Shown: positions 1 through 14,820 of the stretch, piece by piece
Layout: each line of letters opens with the position of its first letter
Numbering within the stretch: position 1 is the first letter of the stretch
NCBI GenBank assembly: GCA_013400975.1
Contig: WBMZ01000378.1
Span: 265,473-329,472, forward strand
Length of the DNA: 64,000 nucleotides
Source: Atrichornis clamosus
Lineage: Eukaryota; Chordata; Aves; Passeriformes; Menuridae
Direction of reading: 5' to 3'
Notes under the pieces: generated by a model
Seen by the model: the letters and a program-made list of their open reading frames with translations, nothing else
Database searches by the model: none
What the model was told of the DNA's origin: nothing
Position numbers and translations under genes: made by a program

Positions 1-2207
1 AATCAGCCTCTAAACTATCTTAGAGAAAACAGGAGTTTGCTGGCGCGTCCCTATTTAAAGTGCTATAAAGATGCGTCTGCAAGATGCATCCGAGGATAAT
101 GGAAAAATTCATTTCCTTAGCTCCAAATCCATAACGAAGAAACCAGTAACTGAAATCATCAAATAGAAATCTTTAATTAGTCCCTCACTAAAAGCTTGTT
201 GTGGTGACACATTAAATGAAGACAGAGAAAGAAACGATGCAGCATACAAACACTTCAAACACGCTACCATGATTTTGAAGCCAAAGTTCCATCAATTCTC
301 ATCGCAGCAAGAAAGGTCTCATAAGACCAAAAATAAACCCACCAGAACCATCAAAGCAAAAGTTACTGTCTCCTGGCACTACTGAGAGATTTACCCATAA
401 TCCTCACTGGTGTGCCAGCAAGAGCTGCAGTACTTAAGTCCTACTTGAGCATTGAAAACAGCCTTTAAGTGGCATTGAAGTGAAGCAAAGCAACCATGCA
501 GACCCTTGGACGGGAGGGAATTCCTCCATCTGTGCTCAGCACAGAAACCAGTGAGCACTGCGTCCGCTCAATGGATCACATTCTGTTACTGTGTGCAGCA
601 GCTGAACAAAGCACCTTTCCCTCTGGAGGCTTTTCCATGGTGAAACTGAGGTATAATCATCACCCAAGCTAGTGCTCTAATCACAAAGAATCGCTACGCC
701 TGTTATCCAGATTCAAAAGGAAGCAGAGAAGAAGGTAGAACTTGAAGACCCTTTTAAAAAAGCTTGAAAGATCTCTGAAGGGAAGCCCACAGGAGACCAG
801 ATTCTTGAAGACCTCTATTTTATTCACTCTGCATTGAGTAACCTTGACTGTAAACCAGAAATGGACAAATCAGGTTCCAGAATAACTAGATTAGTAGTGA
901 AAAATAAGTCACAGGCACCTAATGAGACTCTCCCAAGTATAAAACTATGGAAAATCACCCAGCATCTCCAGTCTCTTGCTTGGAACACAGGCAGAGAATA
1001 TTCTTGCTGTCTGCAAAAGTACAGAGAAGAAAAGGTCACAATCTCACCCTTGCTCTGCACCAGTGCACACACTTCATTTTTGGTAGGGATGCTCGTGCTG
1101 TCTCTCTGATTTACACTCTCCAGAGACTCCTGGAAGGAGTGGAGTCTCTGGAATCCTGTCTGAGCCAGCCCAAGCACTGCAAGGATTCCTACAGCGTGTA
1201 ATCCAGGAATACCATCCCCTACCATGCCTCCAAAAGCCATGGACAAGCCTTCCACATGCAGATCCATCACTTAGGAATTCACACTCTCTAAAAATAAAAA
1301 TCCTTATGCCTGCATGTGTATCTCACCAACATGCATTAGCTTCTGTCACTGAAAGTGTTGAGGAGCCTGCCGGTTACAAAGCACACTATGAATCAAACCT
1401 GAAATAGGCAGAGAAGATAATGGAAAAATTTTTAAAAAGCAAAATGAGATCCTGTGTCCATCACTGAGAACTGAGTCTACCTAAAATACAAAAAAACTCC
1501 ATATTCCCTGCTATTCCCAAGTATAAGCTGTACTCTAAGCTCTGCAGATCCTGTGCTGTTAGTTGTTAATTCCTTCAGGCAACTTCTGCAGGGAAGTTAA
1601 TTCCGTTTCTAAGTCACATCTTCAGGGCTCTTTTTGCATGTTTGCTGTGGGGCATCCAGCACGTCAAGGCAAACATCTGGGATAAAGCCTTGGGGGCAAG
1701 CCACATTTGTTGTTAAATAAACAAAGCCAATGCTACAGAAACCAATCATGCTTCAAGGTATGAAGCAACTGTTCTTTTTGGCCAAAGAAACAGCCCCTCA
1801 TTGTAGCCCCTCTTTTGGATAGATACCTGGGCAAGTGATACCACTGCAGTCTGGAGCACCGATAAAGGCCAAAGGCTGGGAGCAGCCAGGAGAGGAGATA
1901 AGCTATTGGACTGACCTAGGAAATCACACCCTTTGTTCAGCATGTTTCCTGGGGATTTGAAACAGCTCTTCCCATTCTCTCTAACCCCAGATAAATAGAG
2001 AGTGATGGCTTTAGAGCTTTTCAAGTGACAAGAGCAGGAGGAAAGACAGGCCCATAGCAATAGGCTGTAACAAGGGTGCTATCAGCTGACACATGGACCC
2101 ATGTATTGGCTTACGGAGCAGATTCCTCCAAACACTAACAGCCTCTTCCTTCACATTCAACTCTAGTAAAGCTTTACTACTTCCTATATCCACATTCCTC
2201 ACTAATT

Positions 2208-2272
2208 AAAAAAAAAAAAAACCCAAAACAAACTAAACCAAACCAACCCTACCAACCAAAAAAAACAACACC
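2208..2272. repeat. A-rich/CCAAA low-complexity tract
   Basis: An A13 run followed by irregular CCAAAA, ACCAAACC and CCAACC units and another A8 run. Low-complexity sequence without a recognisable source element. Confidence 0.85.
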
Positions 2273-4598
2273 ATCCTGACAAAGCCAACCTACAACACAG
2301 GACTCGGGGGAAGAGGTTAACTTTTCAGTGCTCTGAGTAACCGCCTCATGAGTCTTATCTGATCTCAAGTATCTGATAAGAATCTGATGCCATATGACAA
2401 TTTCCAAGTACTGAAATTTCAGTACAATGTTGAAAAAAAAGGCAATAATAATGTCACAGGTTGCATAGGACAAACACTCTGTGCAATTAGAGAAGAGCAA
2501 AGACTTGGCACAGAGCACAGCAACCCTCTCCATGGCATCTGTTCTTACCGATGCTACCATCAGAAAAAAAGCACTCTGAATGAGTGGAAATGGCACAATC
2601 GAGTTGCAACATACTCAGAGAAAAATTATTTGCACTTTTTTTTTTTTCCCCAGATTTTCCCACACTTTCCATCTAAGCTGAAAAGAACACCCACAAAATG
2701 GTTTGTGGTTAGGGCAAAAGTAAACCCATTATCAAATTTCCCTGAGACTGTCCTGGAAGTTTACATTGTAAGAGTAAAGCCAAATTTTATGCATCTGATT
2801 ATGCACATCATACACCTCAAAGTAAATATGGCTAGCCTGATTTGGGACTATCTGGGAGAGAAAAGGTTCAGCAACTGTAGGAAGAAATGTATTTGACGTG
2901 GTAAGTATTGTAAATGAACGCTAAATTCTATCAGCTTATTGTCACTGTTCTTATAGAAACATCCCTCGTCTTTAGTTTGGCTCCTTTAAGTTCAGCACTT
3001 GTCTGAATAAGTGTTTTGTGCTCAAATATAGCTGTACTGACAAAAGTGGGTGCAATATTCCATAATGCTCTACAGATGGATAAGGAATTCTCTCTGCGGT
3101 GCTTCTGACAGTCCCTCTGTGCAATTCAACAGGTGTATCAAATATTTCTAGTTATCCTACCCCAGTCATAAAAGCAGAAAAGAAAATGAAGAGCAAAAAA
3201 TTTAAATACTACAGCTAGAATGCAGAAAGCTGAAGTTATTAATAGATTTTGGACAAAATATATAAAATGTCTTTTGTAAAAATGCAGAAGAAACAAAGTC
3301 AGCTCTAGATCAATAGGTGTGTGTTTGGGGGTTTTGTGGGTTTTTGCCTTCCATGACTCAAAAAAGAGTTCTCCTCACTATAAAGGAGATTTCAAAACTT
3401 TAGGGCACCTACAGATCAGTCAAGCAGACAAATACATACATGATGGCCACTAGGATTTCTGGTAGTTTCTCCCAGAATATATATCAGCAAATGGTCACCA
3501 AGATTTCAAGACAAATGGATTTGAATCATAACAGTGAATGGCTGGTCTGTTCCCAGCAAAACACAAAATCTACCTCCTTGCAGAGTTTGTCCAGGAACAC
3601 GTATGAATGAAATCAGTGAAGAAAAAGTGTCCCAATCAGAGTCTTTCCCTACTTTAAAAGGTCTTAAACCAGTGAGGATCCCAACAATTATTCTAGGAGA
3701 TAGGTATTTTCCCTAAGTACTTTTGTTGGTGTAAACAAAATTGTTATTTTTGCTGAACTTTGAGATTCAAGTAAACTAAAAACCCCAGAATTATTCTCAG
3801 GTCAAACCCATGAGACCCAAAGAGAAAGGGCTAATTTCACATAGTTTTGATACTGAATCATATGGTAAAACTAGGCTCACACAGTAGTTTTTAGGACAAC
3901 ATATTTACCCAAAACTGGATAAAGAAAATCTGTGAGGAGTTCACCCACAAGGGCATTTTTAAAGTGTTCCTTCTTGGCACAGATGGGGACAACTCCCATC
4001 AGCTTGAATGGAAAACTCACCTGTTTCTGCCAGGACTGACTTTGGTCTCCAGCATCTGCAAACATAAGGCAGAGGACCAGCATGCCCACAGCTAAGAGAA
4101 GTTTCACACCTTTTTGATGCGGTGGCCAGCAGTGGTCAACCAGGATGGGGGCCAGTGTGTTTCAGAGATATTCAAAACGCAGCAGACACTGTGCCATATT
4201 TAAGAAAAAAAAAAAAAGCGCTGCTTCTGTCCATCGTAAGGACTTGTTTGGAATTATAAAGACATATGGTATTTTTAGAGGCTGAAACAAACATACTGAC
4301 TCACACTCACCACTGCCAATTGAGAATAAGGCACATTTACTGATGTAACCAATGTTCCACTTCAATCTGCTTTCCCATCAAACCTCAACATTTTATTTTA
4401 GCTGCAAAAAAGTTTATTAAAACCCTGTAGTCACATGATAATTCTCTCAACTAAGAAATGCAATTTAAGGCTCCAAAAACCCAAACCTATGCAGTCCCAC
4501 TCCTTTTAAAAATCACCCAAAGCTGCATAGTGTTCCCCTGAGGTCATATTTTATTGTGCTGTTTAAATGAAAAGGAATACAGTTGTTCCTCTGATCAC

Positions 4599-4616
4599 TT
4601 TTTTTTTTTTTTTTTT
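4599..4616. repeat. T18 homopolymer
   Basis: Eighteen T residues on plus in the desert; no recognisable element attached. Confidence 0.95.
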
Positions 4617-7600
4617 ACACACCCAAAATCAAGGAAGTATGGGGTAAGATCTCCAACTCTGTCACCACATCCACTTTGTGGATTCATTTTGCTGTCCTTA
4701 ACTGGCAGAAAATAATGTTTTGTGTTTGTCCTACAACAGCACCTTCACCCTCTTCCCCACAAGCTCAGGTTTTCTATTGTATAAGAGTGAGACACAGCTG
4801 ACAAGCACATAGATGCTCACCCACTCATTTCAGTAAGAGCTGGAAGTTTAAATCCTAGAACCTGAGCTGTGTGGGGGTTTTAAAACTTGTTAGATGGAAG
4901 ATGATGAACATGTATTTATCACTTTGTTGCAAAGATGTCTCTTGGAAATGAAGCATGAATATCTTTGCAGGAAGATATCTATGATAGGGTATTCTAGTTT
5001 CCTCTAGGTTCTGCTCCCAGTGGAGCAGCCGAGTGAATGACACACCACGTTTCTCCTAGATGACAGCAAACAAAAAGCACAGGAAAAATTTACACACTAG
5101 TGAATCACATGCATATTTTGACTGGTGCAAGCTCTGCCAGAGAATGGAAAGAAAGATTAATTTAGTTGGTTTGTCCCTTCCTTCGACTTCCACGCAGAGC
5201 GAAACAGTGGCTTCTCACAAAGGCTGCCCACAGGCTGGCGCGGCTCCAGGCAGGCAGTGGTGTGTGCCGGCTGTGTATCAGACAGCACTCTGTCCTGGCC
5301 AGGATGTGGGCTGCCTTTGTAACCAGGCCTGTGCAAACGGGCGCCCGGGAGCCCCTGCAGCCGGCTCTGCCAAACACCACTCGGCCCTTCGCTACACATA
5401 AATGAACTGTAACTACCTCAAAGGAGAACAAACAATATGAGAAAAGAAGGGAAAACATCCAGATTTAACCAGATTAACGATAACGGCTCTCCCGAGGGAA
5501 GGCTCCCTGAAGAGGAGAATTCAGGGAGTTATTAGCAGCCATTAACCACGTTTGTAGTTTGTGATGTGCCATGCAGTGAAAAATACAAGTCTACGACTTC
5601 CCTTGTAGAAGTATTTGGGAGGATTATTAGCTTCACAGAAGACAGATTAGTCACAGCATACACTTCGGCCCTAAACATTTCATATTTGTTTTGCATCCCC
5701 AGCACCCTGCTAAAAATAAAAGTGACAGGAAAAAATATCTGTGGTCGGCTTAGAAGCAAACACACCACCAAGACCATCACCATTCCTCTATTGCACTAAA
5801 TACTCCTTACTCATCTTGAGCCCTTATTTCTGTCATTTTGCTTAAGCCTGGAACACATGGACTTCAGAAAAACTGTTTCTTATCAGAAATTGCTATTGCA
5901 ATGCTTGTATTATCAGAAGGAGAACAATGAAGAACAAGGAACTCAGAGTTTTTCTTCAAACTTTCTTACCTTAGTCCTGCCAGAACGCTGTTAATGCATG
6001 ATCTTGAGAAGAAAGATCAAAAGAATTTCCTGTGTCTTATTTTCAGGGATGCAGGACTCCATTTCTGAAAGTAGAGAGATTAGGGTGACTGAAATCTGAA
6101 GTACTGATACTGTGCGGGAAGAATGGGTGCTGACAGCAAGCTCTTAACTCATCAGCAGATGTAGATGTCAACTGCATTTAAACTCGGTCACAGAATCAAA
6201 AATCCCATGAAAGCAGCATGAAACAAGGAGCAGCCAGACTGGCCTCTCTCATGATTAACACAAGATAACCACCTCCATCCACCTACAGACTCCATCACCT
6301 TGATCAGAGAAAACACAGTTTCAAAGGACTGCTGGACCCAGATACATCATGTAGGGATAGTGGCACACTTGCAAAAAAATTAAAGCAAAGATGTGTCTAA
6401 GCAGGTACAGCTGACAGGGAAATAAAACTCCTCTCAGATCACTGAGCTGTTCAGCAACTTAAACATTGGCACCCAAGTGTGAAAGAACACAGCCCCTCCA
6501 CTTTCTCCACAGATCTCAGGCCCCGGACAAATTATGCAGAAAACAGAAAGTAGAATAGTTGAGTATGTTGGGCCCTCCATATTTGCAGCATCCTCAGGTA
6601 AGCAGACTCCCACGCCATCCTGACCTCACGGTAAAAGGGGCTTGAGACCACTCCCACTAAGCCTGTTCACCAAACTTCAAACCAGCAGGGTTGATATTGC
6701 CACCTCTCACGTGCCAAGCAATAAAACAGAAACTGATACACTTTGGGCTACTCCAGAAAAAAAACCCAAACCTGCTCTCTCCAACTCTGGTTAGTCCAGA
6801 AGCTTCTCAGAAGGGAATACCATAAGTAAGAGCTCCAAACATTAAGCAGAGATCAGTTAGCAAACCTGTGCCCATAAGTTAATCAAATTTGAACCTCTGG
6901 TCAGCTATTCCTTCTTTGGGAAAACTGAGGACCCTTCCACAATTTTTTAAATGGAGATTCCCCAGCTGCCAGGCGGAGATAGACCGTAAATTGCACCCAG
7001 ACACTGACGACATCCAACAGCAGGTGCTTGGCAAGAGGCAGCTCCCTGCTCCTGGTTTGACAAAGAGCTTCTCTAAACAGGAGATCTAGGGCACAGCAAT
7101 GGGAGGCTCTTCCCTTCAGGTTTCTCTGAGCTCAGTTCATAAGGGGCTCAACAGCGCTCCTGATCTTCACTTACTGCTCAGTCAATGATTTGGGGTCTCT
7201 TTGTGTACTAAAACCTCATTGCTTGCAGTGCTGTTGCAGCTGAGGGTCAAGTCAGGAGCAGATCCAGCAAATGCTAACGTTATTCCAGGGCACTCTGAAT
7301 AGGTGAACTAAGAACTGTTGTGACAGAACATCCAGCCAAACCTCTTTTTCTTTTTAATCTCTATTATATCAACACTGGGGTCATACGATACACTAGAACA
7401 ACCTTCCAAAAAAATTATCTTTGAGTTTATAAATCTTACTTATGCACTTACAAATCACCTGTGCCTGTCTACAAAGATTTCAGCTTGGCAATAACACTTG
7501 TCTGTGTTATTGCACAGTCTCCAGCAACTTCTTGCTTCTCCTTGTTTCAAGTGTTTTTTGTCTCCCTGGAGCACCACCCCCTTCCCCAGCCAGTTCCACT

Positions 7601-10600
7601 CAGCTCCTAATGGAGATTGGGTTAAATTTACAAAGTGTTTTAATCCTAATTACAAGCCTTTCAGCTGGTACCTTGGTCTTAGCCTCAGCAGGAAATGATA
7701 TGCAAAATATACTTTCATGCATCTGACAGTCCCCAAAACTACCGGTCATATAAATTCTGCCAATTTACTCTAATTAAAGCTAAGCAGTGTCGTGTGTGCT
7801 TAAATGGTCAATCTGTCTTGAAGTAATTACACCTGAAGGCAGGAATACATCAGTTTCCTTCTCATGGAATTAAACTCAGATGGGCAACTGAGAAACAGTC
7901 AAGGGACATTTGCTAATGATTAAATCCAAATCACATCTCCTTTCAGTGCTCTTACCAAGTACAAGCTGCTGCATGGATGCTGATGGATTTGCGGAGGAAG
8001 GAAGCAGATGGTACAAGGCACTTGTCAATACAGCACTGCCTACACAAGGCTCTCTCTCACACCCAGTGCTGCACAGGCTCCTGCTCTGCAGCAGTGCATT
8101 TGGGAGTCAAAATGAGATGCTCTGGGAGAACGTAAAGTATATAGTATGCTCACAACCACAAGAGCCATCAGGCAGAGCTCCTGGTGTGCTGGAGAAGTCC
8201 CACCTTCCACACTGCCATGTCAAGAGATGTCTCTCATCTCCTGATGGTCCTTTAGAGAAGACCAAAGATGACTTCTAGAAATAGCAACAACATTGACTCA
8301 GTTAGGAAAAGATGAAGAGGCTGCATTGCTCCATCCAAATCCTCCTTCCTGCTCTCATGAACAGCGCAAGGAGCACAGGAGGCAGAAAAGGAAAGACAAA
8401 AAAAGAAATCATTAACCACTAACCACACTTACACAACCATATTTTGCTGTGCCACTCAACAGCACGTAACTCCACATTCCCACAACTCCTGACACAGTGC
8501 TGGAAGACTGTTAGTCAGAAGGATGCTTACTTTGGCCCCTAGGAGCTGACAAATTCCGCTTTATCTCCCTGGGATCTGACGAGCCCATCCTGTCACACGG
8601 GAAGACGATTATGAATGACAATGCAATGAGTAACTTCTTAAACAGGCAAAAAAACCCTGACTTGAGTATTCTGCTTACATTCTCATCTTTTGCTGGTTCA
8701 CTGACATGTGCTAAGTTTCCCAAAAGGAGGAGGACATACTAGTAGAAGACAAGCAGGAACCAAATTTACTACTATTCAGGAGATAATGTCATCCACTTAT
8801 AGATGCATCACTAAAAGATTAGCCTAAATCCATGTTCAGCCTCCAGAAACATAATTTGAAAATGCAATAAATTTTGAAAGGATAAGTCAAAGACCTGTGC
8901 AGCTCTTATCTGTAAGCTATCCATGATTTGTCCATCTTCAAAACAAACCAAAAAAAGCAGCTTTTTGTCAAGTTTATACTTGCACTCCATTTACAAGAGG
9001 TGAAACTATGTCCCCTCCCATTACCCCATTAATCATCTTCCCTATGTTAACACAAACATAGTTTTATTTGAGTTAGATTAAAATATTCTGAAGGATACCT
9101 ATTTAGGAGTCAGAATCTTTTATTCCATATTTACAATTCAATCCAGCCATACTCATCACAACAGGCCAGTTCTTTTTATCCCTCTGCACCTAAAATGCCC
9201 TTTCAAAAATGCCAGAAACAGATCTCTTCTGGTGTATCCAAAATAACCTACTGATATTTACCTAGAAATGTTCCGGGTTTTCAAAATGCAAGCATGAACA
9301 TAGCAGAAATCATTCGGTGACTGAATGTCATAGTTTGTGTTTTGCTAAAATATTCCCGAAGATTAACCTGCTAAAACACTTGGGGATGGAGCGGGGGGTG
9401 GTGGTCTTTAGAAGTTGCTTTGGCATTAAAAGGTGGGCAGTATCAGGCACAGGAGACAAGGGAAAAGACAAAAACAAAGAACAAAATTTTCCATTATCAG
9501 AACAAGGCGAAGCAGGATCAGCTGCTTTTTGAAGATAATTTGTTGTTGTGAGAGACCTCACAGAGTCCCCAAGGCTGCATTTTCCATTCCAGTCTCGCCA
9601 TGGAGTATTGGTTGCAGCATGACTGTTAATCACTGCTAATTGTGAAGACAGCACTGGGCAGGAACAACTGTCCTCAGTGAAGCCAGCTCAACCAGTAACT
9701 TCATTTTAGCTTTCCTAAGGGCTACTGGATGTTAGTGATTTCAGGTCACCAACAGGAGTGGGTAGGTACGTGCCTGCCCTAGCAGTGAAGGATGTTAGGA
9801 CACTAAACCTATCTTCTGAAATATCAAGCTTATTTTAGCCCAGCCAAAAACAGAATAAACTAACTTTCACCATTAAACCTGAACCCAATAGCCTAATCCA
9901 AGTGTAAGGTTTCTCAGTCACAGCTGTCTTGCCCTTTAAAAAGAGGAAAGGAAGAAAAGCCAAGTAAATATTCTCTATGGCGACATTTAAGATTCCCTTC
10001 CTTCCCCCCAGCAGCAGTTATGTATGTATCTTCATCTTTTGGACTTTCTCCAAAGTGCTTAACTTTGGAATTTACATATTATGCTTGCCACAGCAAGTGT
10101 CTCTTCAGACTAACGCTTCTCTCCCATACAGGTCTATATTCTGTCACTCCTTTTCCCCAGAGCTTGCAGTAATGAGTGGACAGCTTCTCTGCAGTAATTG
10201 TGGTCTGTCAGAAAAAACAAGGGAGAGGAAGTATGTATCATTTGGCTGTCTCCTTAATTTTAGTGTAACAATTCCATTTTTAGGTACACAGAGTCCGTAA
10301 TAGAACGGGCATACCCGAGTTTAGCACACAAAGCTCTAAATAAGACTGCTGCTTTACAAAACCACAGCACAGAATGGCAATTGTTTCTAGCGCGGTAACC
10401 GCAGTGATTGAGAGATGCCCAAAGTAACTTGCTTTTTACAGGGGAAACTTCAGTGCGTGGTGGCAAGCTCTGAAACCACCGATATAAATGGATTAGGCCG
10501 TGAGCACAGCAAACAATGGGCCCATTACTTTGGCTTAGGTCTGTTTTCACAGAGCTAGAGAGCACTTAAAAAAAATCTCCTTGGTCTTTCCAACATCACT

Positions 10601-11122
10601 GGAGGGCTGGGTCGGGACAGAGACACTTTCCGCAAGCACACACCAGGATGTGCTAATATTATCAAGCCTTTTGCTTTGTTGTCGGGCTATTCTTGCTTTG
10701 CTTCTAATGCTCTGTGAATGCATGACTGCTGTTTCCAGTCCACATAACAACTATATTACTGGAGGTTCCAGTCTGTTGTTTTTCTTCGAAGCTAGGCTTC
10801 AGTCTTGGTTAATGTTTGCCCAGAAATATGTAATTGCGGACTTCCTCCTCATAAACCGTTCCAGAGCACAGGCTGCCATCCTTCCATGTTATTATTATCT
10901 GTGTGCCTGCAGGCTAGAGCAGGGTGTGCTCTCACATTCGAGAGGAGAGATAACCCTTTCCTTGCAGGAAAGGCACTCAATGCCTTTGACTGAGGCAGCT
11001 GCTACTAGAAGAGGTGACCTGAAAGCTTTACTGGTGTTATTTTCTGCCCTCAGACTACAGAATAAAAATACTTTTAGCACAGGCCTCCTAGGTCACAAAG
11101 AAGAGTAAGGGAAGCTGAGTAT

Positions 11123-11322
11123 AAAATCATAGAATGGTTTGGGCAGGAAGGGGCCTTAAAGATCATTTAATTCCAATCCCTCTGGCATGGGCAGGGACAA
11201 CTCCACTAGATCAGGTTACTTAAAGGCCCATCCAACCTGGCCTTCAACACTTCCAGGAATGGGGCATCCAGTTTCTCAGGGCAACCTCTTCAAGTGCCTC
11301 ACCACCCCCACAGTAACTGGAC
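11123..11322 (-). mobile_element. CR1 LINE 3' fragment
   Basis: Starts with AAAATCATAGAATGGTTTGGG on plus and continues through GGCAGGGACAACTCCACTAGATC, CCAACCTGGCCTTCAACACTTCCAG and GGGGCATCCAGTTTCTC to a CTCACCACCCCCACAGTAA motif. This is the reverse complement of the avian CR1 3' end. Severely 5'-truncated, about 200 bases, noncoding. Confidence 0.9.
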
Positions 11323-14300
11323 CTTTCAAGCCATTTACTTCATAGCCACTGCATGTAATTATTTGTGCTTCTTAATTTTTTATTTCTGATTGTCCACACA
11401 TTAAAAAAAAATCCAAGTTAAAAAAAAAAACAAGCTTATTCTCTGCATTTTTCCCATATCATATCACCTAAAGAATAAAATAAGAAACCTAGAGTATTTT
11501 TTGTATAAAGCTCAGATTTCTCAAAAAGACAGCAAAATATTAATTCAGGATAAAAACCATTTTCTGGAAAAATAATCAGCAAACTGAACACAATTATTTT
11601 AATTTTGGGCACAGATCTTCAGTGCCAGAAATGCAGTATCAGCAATGACAGCAAAGCCCCAGGCATTAGCAGAAGGTAGGTAATGCTCAGGATTTACAGT
11701 GGTAAACATGCCCCAGTAAAGAAAGCCTGTCTAATTTTGAGCTCCTGAAAATAGATTTAAGAATCTCTCTTCTCCTAGGAATTGCCCATATCTTCCAGGG
11801 ATACCGTGAAGAATCTGTGGCATAATCTTTGCAACATTATGTTGAATGACCAAAAGGTTTGTAATGATACAAACTCAAGAAAAATTAAACAGATGAAATA
11901 TCTTCAGATACTTTGTAGGCAACAGGTCTTCTAAGGTCTTGCCCAGATCCCTGCTGGAGATAGCTTGGCGTGCTTTCCAATCTTGACATTCCCTCTTTGC
12001 CCTCAAACCATCCAGATCTGGGACCTGTCAGAGTGTGTTAAGGCTCACATCCAGACTATTCACCTGGATTGCCTCTAAGGAGAAACAAGGGTAAAGTGGA
12101 AGTCAATTTGAGCCCAGAATCTCACCCTAATATAGATTCAGGGTATGTCTGGCACACGCACCTAGTCCAGGAATCGGGAAGACCTCCTGGGTCAAGTAAT
12201 CAGGCACAGTCTAAGGGGTTCACTGTCCTTGAACAGACAGATCACAGGAAACAGGGTGGATCAGGCAGAACCTGCACACTAAACAAAACAAACCTGTGTC
12301 CAGCTCCTCTGCTCGGAGAGATTAGTGAATATCTGGAGTGCAGTGAACTAAAGCAGTACCTCAGGTGGAGGAGTAGTACAGTGAAAAGCCTTCACTTCCT
12401 CCCAGATTTAAATTCTTTGACAAGAGCAACAGCTGGAAAAAGTTTAACCATCACTTAAACCAAAAGGTATCTTTATTTCTGACAACTGCTGGGTTTGAAA
12501 CATGATGTTTTTAGTAGCTTTCAGATGCCTCTTCTTCCTGAGCCCACTACAAACTACATGACAGTTTAGAGAAGGGCTGTGGTTCCACATAAAAATGAGA
12601 TACAGCAGAAAGATATTTTAAAACAAAACAGAAAAGTAGTGACAGCTTAGAGAACAGACTTACAGCTAGAAAGTTATTTTTGGAAGGAAAGGACTAAGCA
12701 AGGCTCAGGAGAACAAGCCAGAGCTCCAGAGACATTCAGAACAGACTCTCACTGAGAAATTACTGAAGGACTAAGAGCTGACTCTCAAGTCCACTGCAAT
12801 TTGCCATGTAAGGGAAGTCACCTAATCCAGCTGAAAGCAAGAAGGCTGTTGAGCACACAATAAACGGATAAATGGAAATTATCTTCTGAATCAGTAGTAG
12901 CTTTCCATGAGTGACAAACCCTATGGCAATAAAACATTGTCAGCTCAGACTAACGCATATGACACATGTTGTTACAGCCTGCCCTAAGCCATCCCCCAAT
13001 AAACAGGCATACTTGGTTTAGCAAAATACTCAAAACTCAACAGGAGTTTGCTTCAGTAAGGAGTCATTCAAAACTGGGAGATGAGCTACAGGATTGGGCC
13101 CTGGCAATCACAAAATTTAAAAGAAACCAGAGTGGGATAATTTTTGAGCATGAATTCCAACAAAGCCAGTTTGTTGCTAGAAGGTTGTTCAGCTACTGGA
13201 GATTTGTCCTTGAATTCCTGTTGAAATCAATCCATAAAAATCATATTAAAGGATTAGGCATCAAGCATTTGTGTGTTGATGTGCATAAGAAATTCTTCAC
13301 TCACAGACTGCTGACCTTACATTCTTAAGAGGATCTCTTGCCCCATAATAAAGTGTTCACTGTCAACAGTAATTCTTGCGCTTCATGCATCTGTTGACAA
13401 AGCCCGAACAGGAAGCTTTTCTGCAGGTAAAAAGTTTAAATGCTCTGCTTCCACAGGGCCTTTGTCCAAAGCATGATGTAGGATTTGGACATTTTGGCGA
13501 AGAGCAAAGTACTGATCATGATATTTATGCTACAAGTGAATTGTGAAACAAAGAGAAGCTACACATTTACCTCAGAATTTTGATAGCTCAGGAATTAAAC
13601 AGCTCTCCTTGCATATCTATCCTTCTGTTATCTTCTATATTCTTTAGGCACAGACACACTTCTAACCACAAGTATGCAGAATAACTCATGAGCATACAAG
13701 AGTGCTCATATTATGACAGCAATCCTTGACTGCTGAATTATTAAATTTACCCTGCATGTATTTTTATAAAAATCCACTATTTCAGGTGTCCGCAACACTG
13801 ATTTCACAAAGCACTGAAATTGTCTCTGTGCATAATCCATGCATAACTCTGAAGGACCATGAAATTTTGGCTTGTTATACACAACTCCCAGCTAAGCTTT
13901 CGCAGCACTGTGCTGTTCTGGTCTGAATTTAAAGCACACCTGTGCATGTTCAAGGCGCAGTTTAGCCCTTTTAGCCCACCAAAATGACATGCCCAACATA
14001 AGCCACCTGTGTTAGTAGGGAGCTTCAAGGAAAGAGATTTAACAGAAGCCCAGGAGAAACACCTTCTCTCTAATTGGCTGACCAATTCCCAACCGTGTAA
14101 ATCCAGGGAAGAACTGGGCACAAAGCTGCTCCACAACTGTCCTGTAGGCTGCAACTACTTGGCCAGAGGGGGAACAAATCAAATTAGCTCACTGCAGACA
14201 GGACTGCACTCTCTGCCTTCTTTCTCTCAAATCATGCAGGAGTACTGGTGGCCTGGCAGGATTGAAATCACTGCAGAAACACAAAGGACAGCAAAGTCTG

Positions 14301-14820
14301 CTGGGGTCCCTTGTTCCATCACTATCTTTGATGGGGACAAGGTATCTTACGTATTTAATCTTCCCTGACCCTCCTGTCTGCTTAAAAAATAAATCTATAC
14401 TCTGATTTCTTATTGCTGGCACCTCCAGATGTTTCTTTGCTCAGGAAAGTTGCATCACTTCACTCTAAAGCTCCTTGCAGATGTGCATCATTTTACATGC
14501 CAAATGTTTATTTTCTGCCTGCACTTAAAATATATGCACTCAGATACAGAAGTTATATCCATTGAATTAGAACTGTTGTTAAGAAAATGCCAACTAGAAA
14601 TTCTATCTCCAGCCCTCTGCAGATAATTTCCTAGCCAGCCCCTTGTGAAAAAGTCCTGCACTATGGTAATTAAATTTACTGCAAGATGGAAACAGCAAAC
14701 ACAGGAAAATAACAGTGCTTCATACCTTTGGGTAAAATGGAGTGCTCTTGTGGCTTCCCCAGCTTCACAGTTTGCCCTGTTATAACTCATCTATCAGTCC
14801 CAAAAGCATCTTTTACTTTT
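11323..14820. other. Intergenic, nothing recognised
   Basis: Noncoding AT-rich sequence between two CR1 fragments. No coding exon, RNA gene or repeat family was recognised. Confidence 0.7.

Larger units (their letters stand above)
1..11122. other. Intergenic desert, no gene recognised
   Basis: AT-rich noncoding DNA with low-complexity tracts at 2208-2272 and 4599-4616. Open frames up to 175 codons (for example 824-1270 minus, 2387-2896 plus, 10581-11108 plus) have no recognisable domain, no family resemblance and unbiased composition, and are judged random. A signal-peptide-like frame with a splice donor at 4021-4107 (minus) is discussed under findings. The stretch 10290-10460 looks somewhat CpG-retaining. 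Confidence 0.7.

Noticed and set aside
824..1270. 148-codon open frame on minus
   Set aside because: No recognised similarity or splice context; length compatible with chance.
10581..11108. 175-codon open frame on plus
   Set aside because: Composition looks random, no family resemblance, and it ends beside a CR1 fragment.
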